64,000 nucleotides of DNA from the NCBI RefSeq assembly GCF_001874625.1, contig NZ_CP017671.1:1550001-1614000 (forward strand). Reading direction: 5' to 3'. The position numbers were made by a program, and so were the translations under genes. The notes beneath the pieces were generated by a model, which saw nothing but the letters and a program-made list of their open reading frames with translations, did not search any database and was not told where the DNA came from. Of the stretch, positions 54,806 to 63,914 are shown piece after piece. The stretch comes from Providencia rettgeri (GTDB lineage Bacteria > Pseudomonadota > Gammaproteobacteria > Enterobacterales > Enterobacteriaceae). The stretch's first letter is position 1. Every line of letters starts with the position of its first letter.

Positions 54806-56059
54806 ATGAAATATAAATTGCTAACATTCTGTTTATCTGCTGCATTATTCACACCTATCGCGCCAGCGCTAGCCAATACAGACAACCAAACTGATATGGT
54901 TTTAGACCAAGTTTTAGTGCTTAGTCGCCATAACTTACGAACACCAATTGTTAACACAGGCGTTCTTACTGAGATTACCGATAAAAAATGGCCTGCTTGG
55001 GATGCACATAGTGGTTATCTCACCACCAAAGGTGGGGCTTTAGAAGTGTATATGGGGCATTATTTTCGGGAATGGATAGACCAAAACAAATTATTAGCGG
55101 ATGAGCTATGCCCAACCAGCAGTGAGGATATTTACCTTTATACTAACAGCCTACAAAGAACCATAGCGACAGCTCAATTTTTCGCTGCGGGTGCTTTCCC
55201 CGGTTGTAAAGTGAATATCCACCACCAACCTGAAATTGGTAAAATGGACCCCGTATTTAACCCTATTATTACCAACGGAAGCCCAGAGTTCAAACAAAAA
55301 GCACTCTCAGCAATGGATGATTATTTGAATGGTTTATCGCTGAAAGCCGGCTATGAAGAGCTTGATACCGTTTTGAACATTAAAGATTCCCAGAAATGTA
55401 AAACGGATAAATTATGTAATTTAAATAGCCAGAAAAATAGTTTTATTATTGAAGAAAATAAAGAGCCTGGGGTTAGCGGTCCATTAAAAATGGCCAATTC
55501 AGCTGTAGATGCTATCGACCTGCAATATTATGAAGGTTTCCCTGCTGATGAAGTCGCTTGGGGCATGGTCAATTCGCCAGAAAAATGGCAAAAATTAAAC
55601 ACATTAAAAAATGCTTATCAAGAGACGCTGTTTACACCAAAATTGATTGCTAAGAATGTTGCACACCCAATATTAAATTACATTGATAAAGGTTTTGTGT
55701 CAGTTGATAAGGGCGAAACTGCAAAATTTATTTTCTTAGTCGGCCACGATTCAAATATTGCGTCGTTGATGTCAGCGATGGATTTTAAACCTTATCAATT
55801 ACCTCAGCAGTATGAACATACGCCGATTGGTGGGAAATTAGTCTTTCAGCGTTGGACTGATAAACAGGCTAATAAAGATTTTATGAAAGTAGAATATGTT
55901 TATCAAACGGCTGATCAACTAAGAGATAATGCTTACTTGTCTCTGCAAACACCACCACAACATGTCACGTTGGAGCTAAAAGGTTGCCCTATTGATAAAA
56001 ATGGATATTGCTCATGGGAAGACTTCCAAAAAGTCATGGCAATGGCACTAGAGCAATAA
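54806..56059 (+). CDS. agp: Glucose-1-phosphatase (periplasmic histidine acid phosphatase)
   Basis: 417-residue precursor, close to E. coli Agp. Signal peptide (LLTFCLSAALFTPIAPALA). The catalytic RHNLRTP motif with nucleophile His42 and the acid HD pair at His314-Asp315 (VGHDSN) identify the histidine acid phosphatase family. Hydrolyses glucose-1-phosphate (and phytate in homologues) in the periplasm. AGGGG ribosome site; terminator follows. Confidence 0.93.
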   Translation: MKYKLLTFCLSAALFTPIAPALANTDNQTDMVLDQVLVLSRHNLRTPIVNTGVLTEITDKKWPAWDAHSGYLTTKGGALEVYMGHYFREWIDQNKLLADELCPTSSEDIYLYTNSLQRTIATAQFFAAGAFPGCKVNIHHQPEIGKMDPVFNPIITNGSPEFKQKALSAMDDYLNGLSLKAGYEELDTVLNIKDSQKCKTDKLCNLNSQKNSFIIEENKEPGVSGPLKMANSAVDAIDLQYYEGFPADEVAWGMVNSPEKWQKLNTLKNAYQETLFTPKLIAKNVAHPILNYIDKGFVSVDKGETAKFIFLVGHDSNIASLMSAMDFKPYQLPQQYEHTPIGGKLVFQRWTDKQANKDFMKVEYVYQTADQLRDNAYLSLQTPPQHVTLELKGCPIDKNGYCSWEDFQKVMAMALEQ

Positions 56060-56077
56060 TGGGTTAATTGCTATGCT

Positions 56078-56110
56078 AATAGCCCATTCTATTGAGTGGG
56101 CTATTGTTTT
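56078..56110 (+). terminator. Terminator of agp
   Basis: Stem AATAGCCCA (56078-56086) / TGGGCTATT (56097-56105), 10-nt loop, then GTTTT. Confidence 0.8.
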
Positions 56111-56189
56111 AATATGATATTTAAATTATGTTCAAAACCGCTAATCAATTTTTCGCTGACTGTATAATATGAGTAATAACTAGGTAACT

Positions 56190-56657
56190 ATGTTGATAGA
56201 GTTTCGTAAGTTAAGTCAAATCTGCACCGCAGATATTATTGCATTGAATACCCATCCATTAGTTTTAAAACATATGCCACTGGGTAATAACCAATTTGAT
56301 GAGGCATTTTGTCGCGATTGGGTTGCTGGCAAAGAGCAACATTGGGGTCAACATGGCTATGGTGTGTGGGCAATCATGATTGATGAGCAATTTGCAGGGT
56401 GGGGTGGTTTACAAAATGAAGCCGGTGATGCGGATTTGGCTTTAGTGTTACATCCTGATTTCTGGGGAGCAGGGAAATGCTTGGTGGAGCGCATGATAAA
56501 TAAAGCATTTACGTCACTTAATGTTGACTCTGTAACGATCCACTTACCTTTAACTCGCTTGAAATTATCAGCAATTTTGCGCTATGGTTTTGTTGAAGAG
56601 GCACTCGTAGATTTTGATGGGGTACTCTTCAAGCGTTTTCGCTTAAATAAAAGCTAA
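56190..56657 (+). CDS. GNAT acetyltransferase
   Basis: 155 residues with the acyl-CoA-binding GNAT layout: LNTHPLVLKHMPLGNNQFDEAF, GYGVWAIMIDEQFAGWGGLQNE, LALVLHPDFWGAGKCLVERMI, and RYGFVEEALVDFDG at the end. Start has only a weak ribosome site (ACTAGGTAACT). Substrate unknown; monocistronic. Confidence 0.82.
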   Translation: MLIEFRKLSQICTADIIALNTHPLVLKHMPLGNNQFDEAFCRDWVAGKEQHWGQHGYGVWAIMIDEQFAGWGGLQNEAGDADLALVLHPDFWGAGKCLVERMINKAFTSLNVDSVTIHLPLTRLKLSAILRYGFVEEALVDFDGVLFKRFRLNKS

Positions 56658-56668
56658 GTAAATGACAT

Positions 56669-56696
56669 AAAAAAATCCCTGCTATAAAAGCAGGGA
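56669..56696 (-). terminator. Hairpin with T tract on the minus strand, downstream of uspF
   Basis: Perfect 7-bp stem TCCCTGC (56676-56682) / GCAGGGA (56690-56696), 7-nt loop. The run of As at 56669-56675 is a T tract on the minus strand, so it terminates transcripts coming from uspF, about 170 bp upstream on that strand. Confidence 0.75.
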
Positions 56697-56863
56697 GTGA
56701 AAAAAAATCACGAAAATGTTTATGAGCCTTTAATGTACCCTAAATAGGTCTTAAATAGTCTGATAAAGTGTATGCCTTTATTGTTTTTTGTAACAATCAT
56801 TAAAGCTAAACTTTTCATTTGTAAAATGAGCTGACCTAGCTATATATATATTATTAGTCTTTA

Positions 56864-57301
56864 TTATCGGACGACTAATACGCTTGTCTTAGCATAACGC
56901 ACTACAGATGCGGCATTAGAGCCTAATAAGTAGGTTGACATACTCGGACGACGTGAGCCGAGTAAAATAATATCAGCGTTGATATCTTCAGCAACGGCAA
57001 TAATTTCATCTTTAACAGAGCCAATAGTCGCTTTTGCATGCACTTTATCTGCAGGAACCGAGAACAATTTAATTTTTTCTTTCAATTCAGCAAGGATAAG
57101 CTCAGCTTGTTTTGCATCATCTGGAAAATCACCTGGTAAAATGGTGCCACCATAACGTAAATAGTTAGAGATTGGTGCAGTTACAGCAAGAAAGTGTACC
57201 GTCGCATTATTTAATTTCTGTAGCGAATTAACATGGGGTACTAATAGGTTGGTGAGTGCGTCTTCGGTTACATCGATCGGAACTAAAATTGTATTGTACA
57301 T
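56864..57301 (-). CDS. uspF: Universal stress protein UspF
   Basis: 145 residues (E. coli UspF 144) with the same start (NTILVPIDVT) and end (LLGSNAASVVR...SVLVVR). The C-terminal G-S-x-x-P-S-M-S-T-Y-L-L-G-S-N motif belongs to the ATP-binding UspFG type. Cytosolic stress protein linked to adhesion and motility in E. coli. Monocistronic. Confidence 0.9.
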   Translation of the reverse strand: MYNTILVPIDVTEDALTNLLVPHVNSLQKLNNATVHFLAVTAPISNYLRYGGTILPGDFPDDAKQAELILAELKEKIKLFSVPADKVHAKATIGSVKDEIIAVAEDINADIILLGSRRPSMSTYLLGSNAASVVRYAKTSVLVVR

Positions 57302-57450
57302 ATATTCTCCTTTTTTCTTTTATATTATAAGTTTAGAACATTATCATATATTTTGATATTGATTATCCATAAATTAATAATAACGAATTTTAAAGTTAAA
57401 GGTTGTGAGCAAGTAGTCGCAATACATTTTTTATGGGGAAAAGAAAAAGG

Positions 57451-57494
57451 AAAAGGCTCGGCACCCTCATTTTGAGTATTGAGTTTGCCAAGCC
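57451..57494 (-). terminator. Probable terminator after the Sel1 gene
   Basis: Stem GGCTCGGCA (57455-57463) / TGCCAAGCC (57486-57494) with one mismatch and an inner CTCA/TGAG pairing. On the minus strand it is followed by a T-rich run (TTTTCCTTTTTC). It lies 25 bases past the Sel1 gene stop. Confidence 0.65.
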
Positions 57495-57519
57495 AGAGGG
57501 AGTTCGTGAACAGTATAAA

Positions 57520-58089
57520 TTATTTCTTGTTACAGGCTTCTTTCAACCCTGCTTTACAAGCTTGTGCTAGATAATCCGCGGCGGCTTTTTCATCTATCTC
57601 AGTGCCTTCACCATTGTTTAGCATTTTACCAATTTGGTATTGGGCAGGTGGGAACTTTTTATCAGCCGATTTTTTAAACCATTCAAAGGCGGTAATATAG
57701 TTTTGCTTTACACCAATACCTTGGTAGTAAAATTGCCCCATATAATTTTGAGCTTCAACGTTACCTTTATTAGCTGATTTTTCAAATAAATCCATCGCGG
57801 TTTCAAGGTTTTCCTCAACGCCGTTTCCATTTAAATACATATCGCCCAAAAATAGTTGTGCGTCAGAGTTACCTTTATTTGATGCCATAGTTAGCCATTT
57901 TTTGGCTTTTCCATAATCTTGTTTGAGTTCATTACCAAGGTAATAGCCGATGCCAAGCATAACTTGTGCTTTAATATCGCCTTTTTGAGCTTCTTGCTCA
58001 ATTCTTTTAATTGTCTCTTTAGGGACCGCAGCGACGCTATGGTTTATGGAGAAGGTAAATAAAAGAATAAGTGAGAGAATTCTAAGCAT
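57520..58089 (-). CDS. Sel1-repeat exported protein
   Basis: 189 residues from ATG 58089, chosen because it gives a compact signal peptide (RILSLILLFTFSINHSVAA); ATGs at 58119 and 58131 would add 10 or 14 residues. Four Sel1-like tetratricopeptide repeats follow (AQVMLGIGYYLGN..., AQLFLGDMYLNGNGV..., AQNYMGQFYYQGIGV..., AQYQIGKMLNNGEGT). Such proteins act as periplasmic or outer-membrane scaffolds. Partner unknown. Confidence 0.82.
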   Translation of the reverse strand: MLRILSLILLFTFSINHSVAAVPKETIKRIEQEAQKGDIKAQVMLGIGYYLGNELKQDYGKAKKWLTMASNKGNSDAQLFLGDMYLNGNGVEENLETAMDLFEKSANKGNVEAQNYMGQFYYQGIGVKQNYITAFEWFKKSADKKFPPAQYQIGKMLNNGEGTEIDEKAAADYLAQACKAGLKEACNKK

Positions 58090-58676
58090 AATTTTATATC
58101 TTATATGTGTAATGTTCATTTTTATTATCAAAAAGCGATGGTAATCTGTATCTTTTATTGCTGAAAGTTAACAATGCGAAACATCTTTTTAAAGAAAAAC
58201 CTAGGCTACTACCAATAATACAATAAAGTTAAACTCAATGGATATACGCATTTTTAGGTAATGAATATCTCTGGATACTCTACGACTATAACTAAAAAAT
58301 ATCAATATCTAATGGTAATTACAACTTATTAGAGTATAAAAACAAGGTCTTTTAGTAACGTGATGTGTTTATTGTAACAAGATACTAATAATAATTAAAT
58401 TGTCTTAATAAGTATGTTTTAACTTAGATGCTAGTAATATATTGTATATATTAGAAGTGGGGAAAGAGGTTAAGTTTATTAAACATATTTAGATTATTAT
58501 GCCAGAAAGCTGTTATTTTTAACTTAAAAATAGACACTGACAATAATTAAAAGTATTCGAAAGTAATTAACACATAATGAGTGATATATGCGGTATTAAA
58601 AAGGCGTAAATAAAAGTAGGTACATCTACGCCTTTTAGCGAAAGAAAAACAAGCCTTTCTTCACGAGGTTAAAGGG
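58090..58676. other. Intergenic region, AT-rich
   Basis: About 590 bases between the Sel1 gene and the thioesterase gene (both minus strand). Apart from the thioesterase terminator near 58598-58636 and a presumed Sel1-gene promoter, no gene or repeat is recognised. Confidence 0.5.
58598..58636 (-). terminator. Terminator of the thioesterase gene
   Basis: AAAAAGGCGTA (58598-58608) pairs with TACGCCTTTT (58627-58636), with a GTAG/CTAC inner alternative. On the minus strand the run of As is a T tract. It lies about 40 bases after the thioesterase stop. Confidence 0.8.
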
Positions 58677-59084
58677 TTATTCCCCAAATAGTGGGGTAGG
58701 CTTACCGTTGTCATCAATAGCGACGAAATTAAACTGGCCATGGATCACTTCTTCACGACCTTCAGAATACATATCTTCTAAAAAGATAGAGACATTGACT
58801 GTTAGACTGGTTCTACCAACTCGAATGACTTTGCCAACGAGTTCTACAATGGTTCCCGAAGGAATTGGATGGGTAAAGTTGATTTTTTCTGTTGAAACGG
58901 TGACAAGGCGTTTACGACTAAAACGCGTAGCAGTAATAAAGGAAACTTCATCCATCCAAGCGAGTGCAGTACCACCAAACAAAGTACTATGGTGGTTAGT
59001 GGTGGTTGGGAACACGACTTTAGAGACGCGGGAAATTGATTGTTCAATTTTTTGTGCGATGACATCATCAGCAATGGAACTCAT
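58677..59084 (-). CDS. Hotdog-fold acyl-CoA thioesterase (YciA/ACOT-like)
   Basis: 135 residues. The hotdog core HSTLFGGTALAWMDEVSFITATRF with the acidic catalytic residue after the Gly pair, VSTEKINFTHPIPSGTIVELVGKVIRVGRTSLTVNVSIF and the conserved HGQFNFVAIDDNGKP identify an acyl-CoA thioesterase of the YciA/ACOT family. Cytosolic. Monocistronic, with a terminator after it. Confidence 0.88.
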   Translation of the reverse strand: MSSIADDVIAQKIEQSISRVSKVVFPTTTNHHSTLFGGTALAWMDEVSFITATRFSRKRLVTVSTEKINFTHPIPSGTIVELVGKVIRVGRTSLTVNVSIFLEDMYSEGREEVIHGQFNFVAIDDNGKPTPLFGE

Positions 59085-59286
59085 GGTTCAGCCTTACAGT
59101 TGTTACTTAGTGTATAAATAATGTTAAAAGGTAAGTGTAATACTCATTACAAATAAATTCATCTGTAAATGTGAGGTGAATCGTTCCAGTGACGGTTTTT
59201 TTGTTAATGAAAAAAATAATAAGGAAATCTTAAAGACCTATTATTTTATTAATATGTCTTTAAGATTATTGTGAGGTGGGTAACCT

Positions 59287-59640
59287 CTAATTATCTGAAT
59301 ATTCGGCACTCATACGAATAGCCTTTGCTTTATCCCCGCTTTTGACACAGGAAACAAGAAAAGCTTTCGATTCAGACCAAATGGTGGCTGAAAATTCGCC
59401 ATCAATATCTTTTTCGATGGTAACTGGGTATGTTTTTACACCGTCGAGCCACTCTATCAGCCCTGATTTGCAGGTAGGAAAGTCATCTTTTGCGATTGAA
59501 CCATCTAAAGAAGGTACCAATATAGACGGTTTATTATTTGCAGCAATCAGACTTTCTAGCTGTTCAACCGTATAATTTTTTTCACTAAATGCGACAGTAC
59601 TGACCAGTGCAATAGCTATCCCTAATATTAACTTATTCAT
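59287..59640 (-). CDS. Small exported protein of unknown function
   Basis: 117 residues from ATG 59640; an ATG two codons earlier (59646) is also possible. Signal peptide MNKLILGIAIALVSTVAFS. The mature part (~98 residues) has two Cys (DDFPTCKSG and LVSCVKSG), perhaps a disulfide. No family recognised. Single gene upstream of, and on the same strand as, the thioesterase. Confidence 0.65.
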   Translation of the reverse strand: MNKLILGIAIALVSTVAFSEKNYTVEQLESLIAANNKPSILVPSLDGSIAKDDFPTCKSGLIEWLDGVKTYPVTIEKDIDGEFSATIWSESKAFLVSCVKSGDKAKAIRMSAEYSDN

Positions 59641-59697
59641 AATCACTCCATTTGAATTAAGTCTAGAATGTTAGTGAATAGAATTAGAATAGGCAAC

Positions 59698-59730
59698 AAG
59701 AAAACCCTTAAAAAATATAAGGGTTTTCTT
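59698..59730 (-). terminator. Terminator of the L-amino acid deaminase gene
   Basis: Perfect 13-bp stem AAGAAAACCCTTA (59698-59710) / TAAGGGTTTTCTT (59718-59730), 7-nt loop, 17 bases past the deaminase stop. The stem ends in a run of As on one side and Ts on the other, so it can work in both directions. Confidence 0.8.
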
Positions 59731-59746
59731 GGGGGATAATTAAATA

Positions 59747-61165
59747 TTAGCTAAATCTGTACAGGCTAAATGGCTTAACATCTAACATAGGTTCTTTGCC
59801 GAGTAACAGGTCGGCTGTGATTTCTGACGAAACTGGGCTTTCTGTCATACCCCAGCCTGTTGCCGTATTAATTACCAGACCTGGGTACTCTTTGACTTGA
59901 GAAATGATAGGGTGCTCATCCGGCGCGATAGCCATTGCACCACTCCATTGGTCAATAAGTTTAGAATCTTTAAAGGCTGGGAATTCAGTTTTTAGTTTCT
60001 CAAATGAAGCATTTAATTCTGGTAAGTCTGGTAATGCAGTCATATTTCTGTGTTTTTCGAATGGTGAAACTTCATCCAATCTCCAGCTTGTTGGCTCTGT
60101 GAATGAATTAATCAATTGTTCATTCAAGGAAATATGAACAGGGAAATCAGGCATAGATAACAGAGGGATATATTTATAACCGTACACGAAAGAATCTTTA
60201 ACAACAGGGGCAACGATCACTCGAGGTGACGTTGCGTAGGTGCCATCGGCTTGTTCACGGAAGAAAATATTACCCGGTAAAGCGACGTTACCACCAGGAG
60301 CCGTTGCGGAGCCAGAGATCAACTGCTGTGATTGATATGCAGGTAGGGTTGGGACATCAACACCTAGATTTTGCATAAATAGTCTAGACCAAACTCCGCC
60401 AGCAACAACAACACGGGAAGTTTTGATTGCCCCTTTTTCAGTCACAACATCAGAAATGACCCCAGCTTGTGTTTCTAAGCCACGCGCTGCACAGTTGGTG
60501 TAAATTTTAACCCCAATCTTTTTCGCATAATCAGCCATAACAAAAGCGGCTATTTCTGCATCTAGGCTACCAGAGTCTTCTTCAAAGCCAGCTATTTTCC
60601 AGTCTGATTGTGCGCCTTTCAAACGTTGATTTAACTCAGCGCCTTCAATGATACGTGTTTTGAAAGGAATATCTGAACCAACGTTTTTATTTCTACTGTC
60701 GATCCACTCTCTGACGTTAACTAAGTCTTCTTCATCGAGGGGAACTTCAACGCGACCTTGTGTGCGATAGCTGGTATCTGCGCCGACTTTAGCATTCATT
60801 TCTCTCCAACGTTGTTTAGCAATGTGATGGAGTAAGAATGTTTCATCAGGCATTTTATAGGTAATCACTTGGCCGTAGAAGCGTGAAGACTGCTCCCCAG
60901 CGATATTCCCTTTTTCAACTACCACAACATTTAAACCGCGCTCAACAAGGTTTATGGCGGTCATAATTCCTAGAATTCCAGCACCAATAACAACTACGTC
61001 AGCCTGCTGCGGTAACGCGCCTTCTGTTCCTTCTACAAAACCATATCTTGGTTTACCGGGAACAAACCTACCCTCACGAGTTAACATTGGAGTTAAAATT
61101 CCAGCACCAGCAGCAACGGTAACAACTGCACCACCGATAAGAAATTTTCTTCTAGTAATAGCCAT
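59747..61165 (-). CDS. Membrane L-amino acid deaminase (LAAD)
   Basis: FAD-dependent enzyme converting L-amino acids to 2-oxo acids and ammonia, with electrons passing to the respiratory chain; on the membrane, active site outward. 472 residues from ATG 61165 (MAITRRKFLIGG). Twin-arginine-like RR at 5-6 followed by a hydrophobic helix (about 9-29) anchors the protein, as in Proteus LAAD. FAD motif VVVIGAGILGIMTA (G61, G63, G66). The IAGEQSSRFYGQ, DQWSGAMAIAPDEHPI and TGWGMTESPVS segments are LAAD signatures. This enzyme is characteristic of Proteus, Providencia and Morganella. Monocistronic with a terminator downstream. Confidence 0.93.
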   Translation of the reverse strand: MAITRRKFLIGGAVVTVAAGAGILTPMLTREGRFVPGKPRYGFVEGTEGALPQQADVVVIGAGILGIMTAINLVERGLNVVVVEKGNIAGEQSSRFYGQVITYKMPDETFLLHHIAKQRWREMNAKVGADTSYRTQGRVEVPLDEEDLVNVREWIDSRNKNVGSDIPFKTRIIEGAELNQRLKGAQSDWKIAGFEEDSGSLDAEIAAFVMADYAKKIGVKIYTNCAARGLETQAGVISDVVTEKGAIKTSRVVVAGGVWSRLFMQNLGVDVPTLPAYQSQQLISGSATAPGGNVALPGNIFFREQADGTYATSPRVIVAPVVKDSFVYGYKYIPLLSMPDFPVHISLNEQLINSFTEPTSWRLDEVSPFEKHRNMTALPDLPELNASFEKLKTEFPAFKDSKLIDQWSGAMAIAPDEHPIISQVKEYPGLVINTATGWGMTESPVSSEITADLLLGKEPMLDVKPFSLYRFS

Positions 61166-61439
61166 CTTATTGAGTTCCTTGTATTGAATGAGTTTTAACA
61201 ATTAATCAATGCTTCAATTAGTAATACTTATAATTGTAATTATATTTTTAATAATAATTATAAGTGTAAACTAATTTAATGAATAATTAAAACTATTAAT
61301 TAAATGTTAAAAAAAATATTTAATTGTTTATTGCAAGGAGGTGGGGAGCCGATACTTTGTACGTCCATTGAGGATGTTATCGGCGAGTTGATTGGATAAA
61401 AGGAAAAATAAAATGATTTTTAATTTGTTGATTTATAGG

Positions 61440-62228
61440 TTAAATATGGATTTTTCCTGTTAGGAATAAAGTGGCTTTACCTGTTAATCTCACGCGATTA
61501 GCCGTGAGTTCACAAAGCATAACACCACCTCGCGCTGAAAGTTGTTTACCAACTAACTGCAATTTATTTAACCGATTAGCCCACAATGGTGCTATTGCAC
61601 AATGTGAGGTACCCGTTACTGGGTCCTCATTGACCCCTTTTGCAGGAGCAAAATAACGAGAAACGAAGTCATAACCCTGTTCAGCACTTTTAGCTGTAAT
61701 AACTAATCCAGGTAGTGGAAGCTGCGATAATTTGAACAAATTAGGTTGGCAGGATTGGACTTGTTCTTCGTTTTCAAGGAAACATAAGTAACGGTCTTTT
61801 GCTATCCAAAGCTCTTGAAGTTCCACTCCAAGGATCTCCTCTAATTGAGGATATTGCGTAGGTTCACTTTGCATGGAATTTAGGGCTGGGAAATCGAGGG
61901 TAAATCCTCGAGAGCTTGGTGTGATAGTTAATTCCCCTGAAAGAGACGTCAATGTGAGAGGGTTATTATTTTGTTTTAATACCTCGTTAAGTACAAAAGC
62001 GGCGGCCAATGTTGCATGACCACATAATTTAACTTCAACTTTTGGTGTAAACCAGCGGATATGGTGCCCGACTAAAAAAGCGGTTTCTGATAAATTAATT
62101 TCGGCTGCAATTGCAATTAACTTTTCATCCGGTAACCAGTCATCAAGTAAAACAATAGCGGCGGGGTTACCGTGAAAAATCGTATCAGTAAAGGCATCAA
62201 CATAATAAATTGGTAATGAAAGGCTCAT
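61440..62228 (-). CDS. PhzF family isomerase-like protein
   Basis: 262 residues of the PhzF/YddE fold: PIYYVDAFTDTIFHGNPAAIVLLDDWLPDE, the catalytic Glu in AAEINLSETAFL, RWFTPKVEVKLCGHATLAAAF and EDPVTGTSHCAIAPLW. Substrate unknown; similar E. coli proteins (YddE) are not phenazine enzymes. Single gene; the stop is about 270 bases from the LAAD start. Confidence 0.9.
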   Translation of the reverse strand: MSLSLPIYYVDAFTDTIFHGNPAAIVLLDDWLPDEKLIAIAAEINLSETAFLVGHHIRWFTPKVEVKLCGHATLAAAFVLNEVLKQNNNPLTLTSLSGELTITPSSRGFTLDFPALNSMQSEPTQYPQLEEILGVELQELWIAKDRYLCFLENEEQVQSCQPNLFKLSQLPLPGLVITAKSAEQGYDFVSRYFAPAKGVNEDPVTGTSHCAIAPLWANRLNKLQLVGKQLSARGGVMLCELTANRVRLTGKATLFLTGKIHI

Positions 62229-62337
62229 TTTAGGCTTCCCTAATGGGCGAAAAGAGGATGAAAGAAGGGCAGTATAGCGTCTATTTTATTAAAAAATAAT
62301 AAGCTAATTATGGTGAATGGTATTATAACGTGAGAAA

Positions 62338-62362
62338 CCCGTTAGCTCTGTTAGCTAACGGG
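62338..62362 (-). terminator. Terminator of the peptide transporter gene
   Basis: Perfect 9-bp stem CCCGTTAGC (62338-62346) / GCTAACGGG (62354-62362), 7-nt loop, 22 bases past the transporter stop. On the minus strand only a short TTT follows. Confidence 0.7.
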
Positions 62363-62384
62363 ATTTGGTGATTAATACTTGTGA

Positions 62385-63914
62385 TTAAGCATTAGCTTCG
62401 TTTTTATCGGCATTTTTCAACATTTTTCTGACAGGGATAATCAGTGCAGCTAAAACAACGGCACAGATCACTAGCGCAATAGAAACATGAGAGAATAACT
62501 CAGGCATAGAATCTAATTGGTCTTTGCGGATATTACCGCCCATGATACCAGCGGCAAGGTTACCTAATGCACTAGCACAGAACCATAAGCCCATGACTTG
62601 CCCACGCATTTTTTGTGGCGCTAATAGTGTCATTGTCGCAAGCCCAATAGGGCTTAAGCATAATTCGCCCAATGTAAGCAGTAAAATGCTCGCTACTAAC
62701 CAAAATGGGGATACACCGCTTTGAGTGGCGAGAACTTGGTTTGCGGCTACCATCATGATAGCAAAGCCAGCAGCAGCAAATAAAATACCAATCACAAATT
62801 TAGTCATGCTGCTTGGGTTCATGTTGCGTTTAGCTAACGAAGGCCAAAACCAACTAAATACCGGTGCTAACAGAATGATAAATAACGCGTTAATTGATTG
62901 GAACCAAATAGTAGGGATTTCGAAACTGCCCATTTGGCGGTCAGTATAGTCACGAGCAAAAATATTAAAAGAGGTTGGTTTTTGCTCAAATGCTGACCAG
63001 AAGAAGGCCGCTGCGACCAGTAAAATTAAACAGGCAATTAGGCGAGAACGTTCGCTGCTGTTTAAGCCCCCAAAGAAAAACATAAATAAGAAATAGAGAC
63101 CCACACAAGCGGAAATTACATAAGCCGAGCTTTTGGCTATCATTGAAGCATTAAATGGGATCGTTCCGTTGTCGATTAATACGACAAGAATAGCTAACAG
63201 CACCATCGATAATGTAACCCACTTACCGACATTTTTGCGTTGAACAGTAGGGCGGTTCCATGTGGAATCGAGGCCGACTTCTTTATCATAACGGCGCATT
63301 TGTGGAATAGCGTAGAAGCGGAAGATAAGCAAAGCAATTAACATACCTACGCCACCAAGGCCAAAACCTATGTGCCAGCCATACTTTTCATGCAATGGGC
63401 CTATGATTAATGGGGCTATGAATGAACCCATGTTAATCCCCATATAAAATAGAGAGAAACCGCCATCACGGCGTGTATCTTCTTTCTTATATAAGGTACC
63501 GACCATAACGGTAATACAGGTTTTAAATAACCCGGTTCCCAAGACAATCAGTAATAAGCCTACGAAAAAGAAAGTATTGGTTAAAAAGGCGGACATTGCG
63601 ATGGATAAGTGCCCAAATGCAATAATTAATGAGCCATACCATACCGCACGACGTTGCCCTAGCCAGTTATCAGCTAACCAGCCACCGGGTAATGACGTGA
63701 TGTATACACCGCCAGCAAAAATCCCGACGATAGCGGAAGCTTGTTCAATGGGTAATTCCATTCCGCCTTGTAATAATGCCGCACTCATAAACAGGATAAG
63801 TAACGGACGAACACCATAAAAAGAAAAGCGTTCCCACATTTCTGTGAGGAAAAGTGAACTCAATGGGTATGGATGCCCAAAAAAAGTTTTTGTTTTAGTC
63901 GCAGAATTATTCAT
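62385..63914 (-). CDS. Proton-dependent oligopeptide transporter (POT/PTR family)
   Basis: Major-facilitator proton-peptide symporter, inner membrane, 509 residues from ATG 63914, which has GGGAG seven bases upstream; a frame from 63989 lacks a ribosome site. The ExxERFSFYG motif (EMWERFSFYG) for proton coupling is near residue 26, and the FYMGINMGSFIAPLIIG segment and 12 to 14 hydrophobic helices follow. Closest to the DtpT/YjdL-like branch; exact substrates unknown. Terminator downstream. Confidence 0.92.
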   Translation of the reverse strand: MNNSATKTKTFFGHPYPLSSLFLTEMWERFSFYGVRPLLILFMSAALLQGGMELPIEQASAIVGIFAGGVYITSLPGGWLADNWLGQRRAVWYGSLIIAFGHLSIAMSAFLTNTFFFVGLLLIVLGTGLFKTCITVMVGTLYKKEDTRRDGGFSLFYMGINMGSFIAPLIIGPLHEKYGWHIGFGLGGVGMLIALLIFRFYAIPQMRRYDKEVGLDSTWNRPTVQRKNVGKWVTLSMVLLAILVVLIDNGTIPFNASMIAKSSAYVISACVGLYFLFMFFFGGLNSSERSRLIACLILLVAAAFFWSAFEQKPTSFNIFARDYTDRQMGSFEIPTIWFQSINALFIILLAPVFSWFWPSLAKRNMNPSSMTKFVIGILFAAAGFAIMMVAANQVLATQSGVSPFWLVASILLLTLGELCLSPIGLATMTLLAPQKMRGQVMGLWFCASALGNLAAGIMGGNIRKDQLDSMPELFSHVSIALVICAVVLAALIIPVRKMLKNADKNEANA

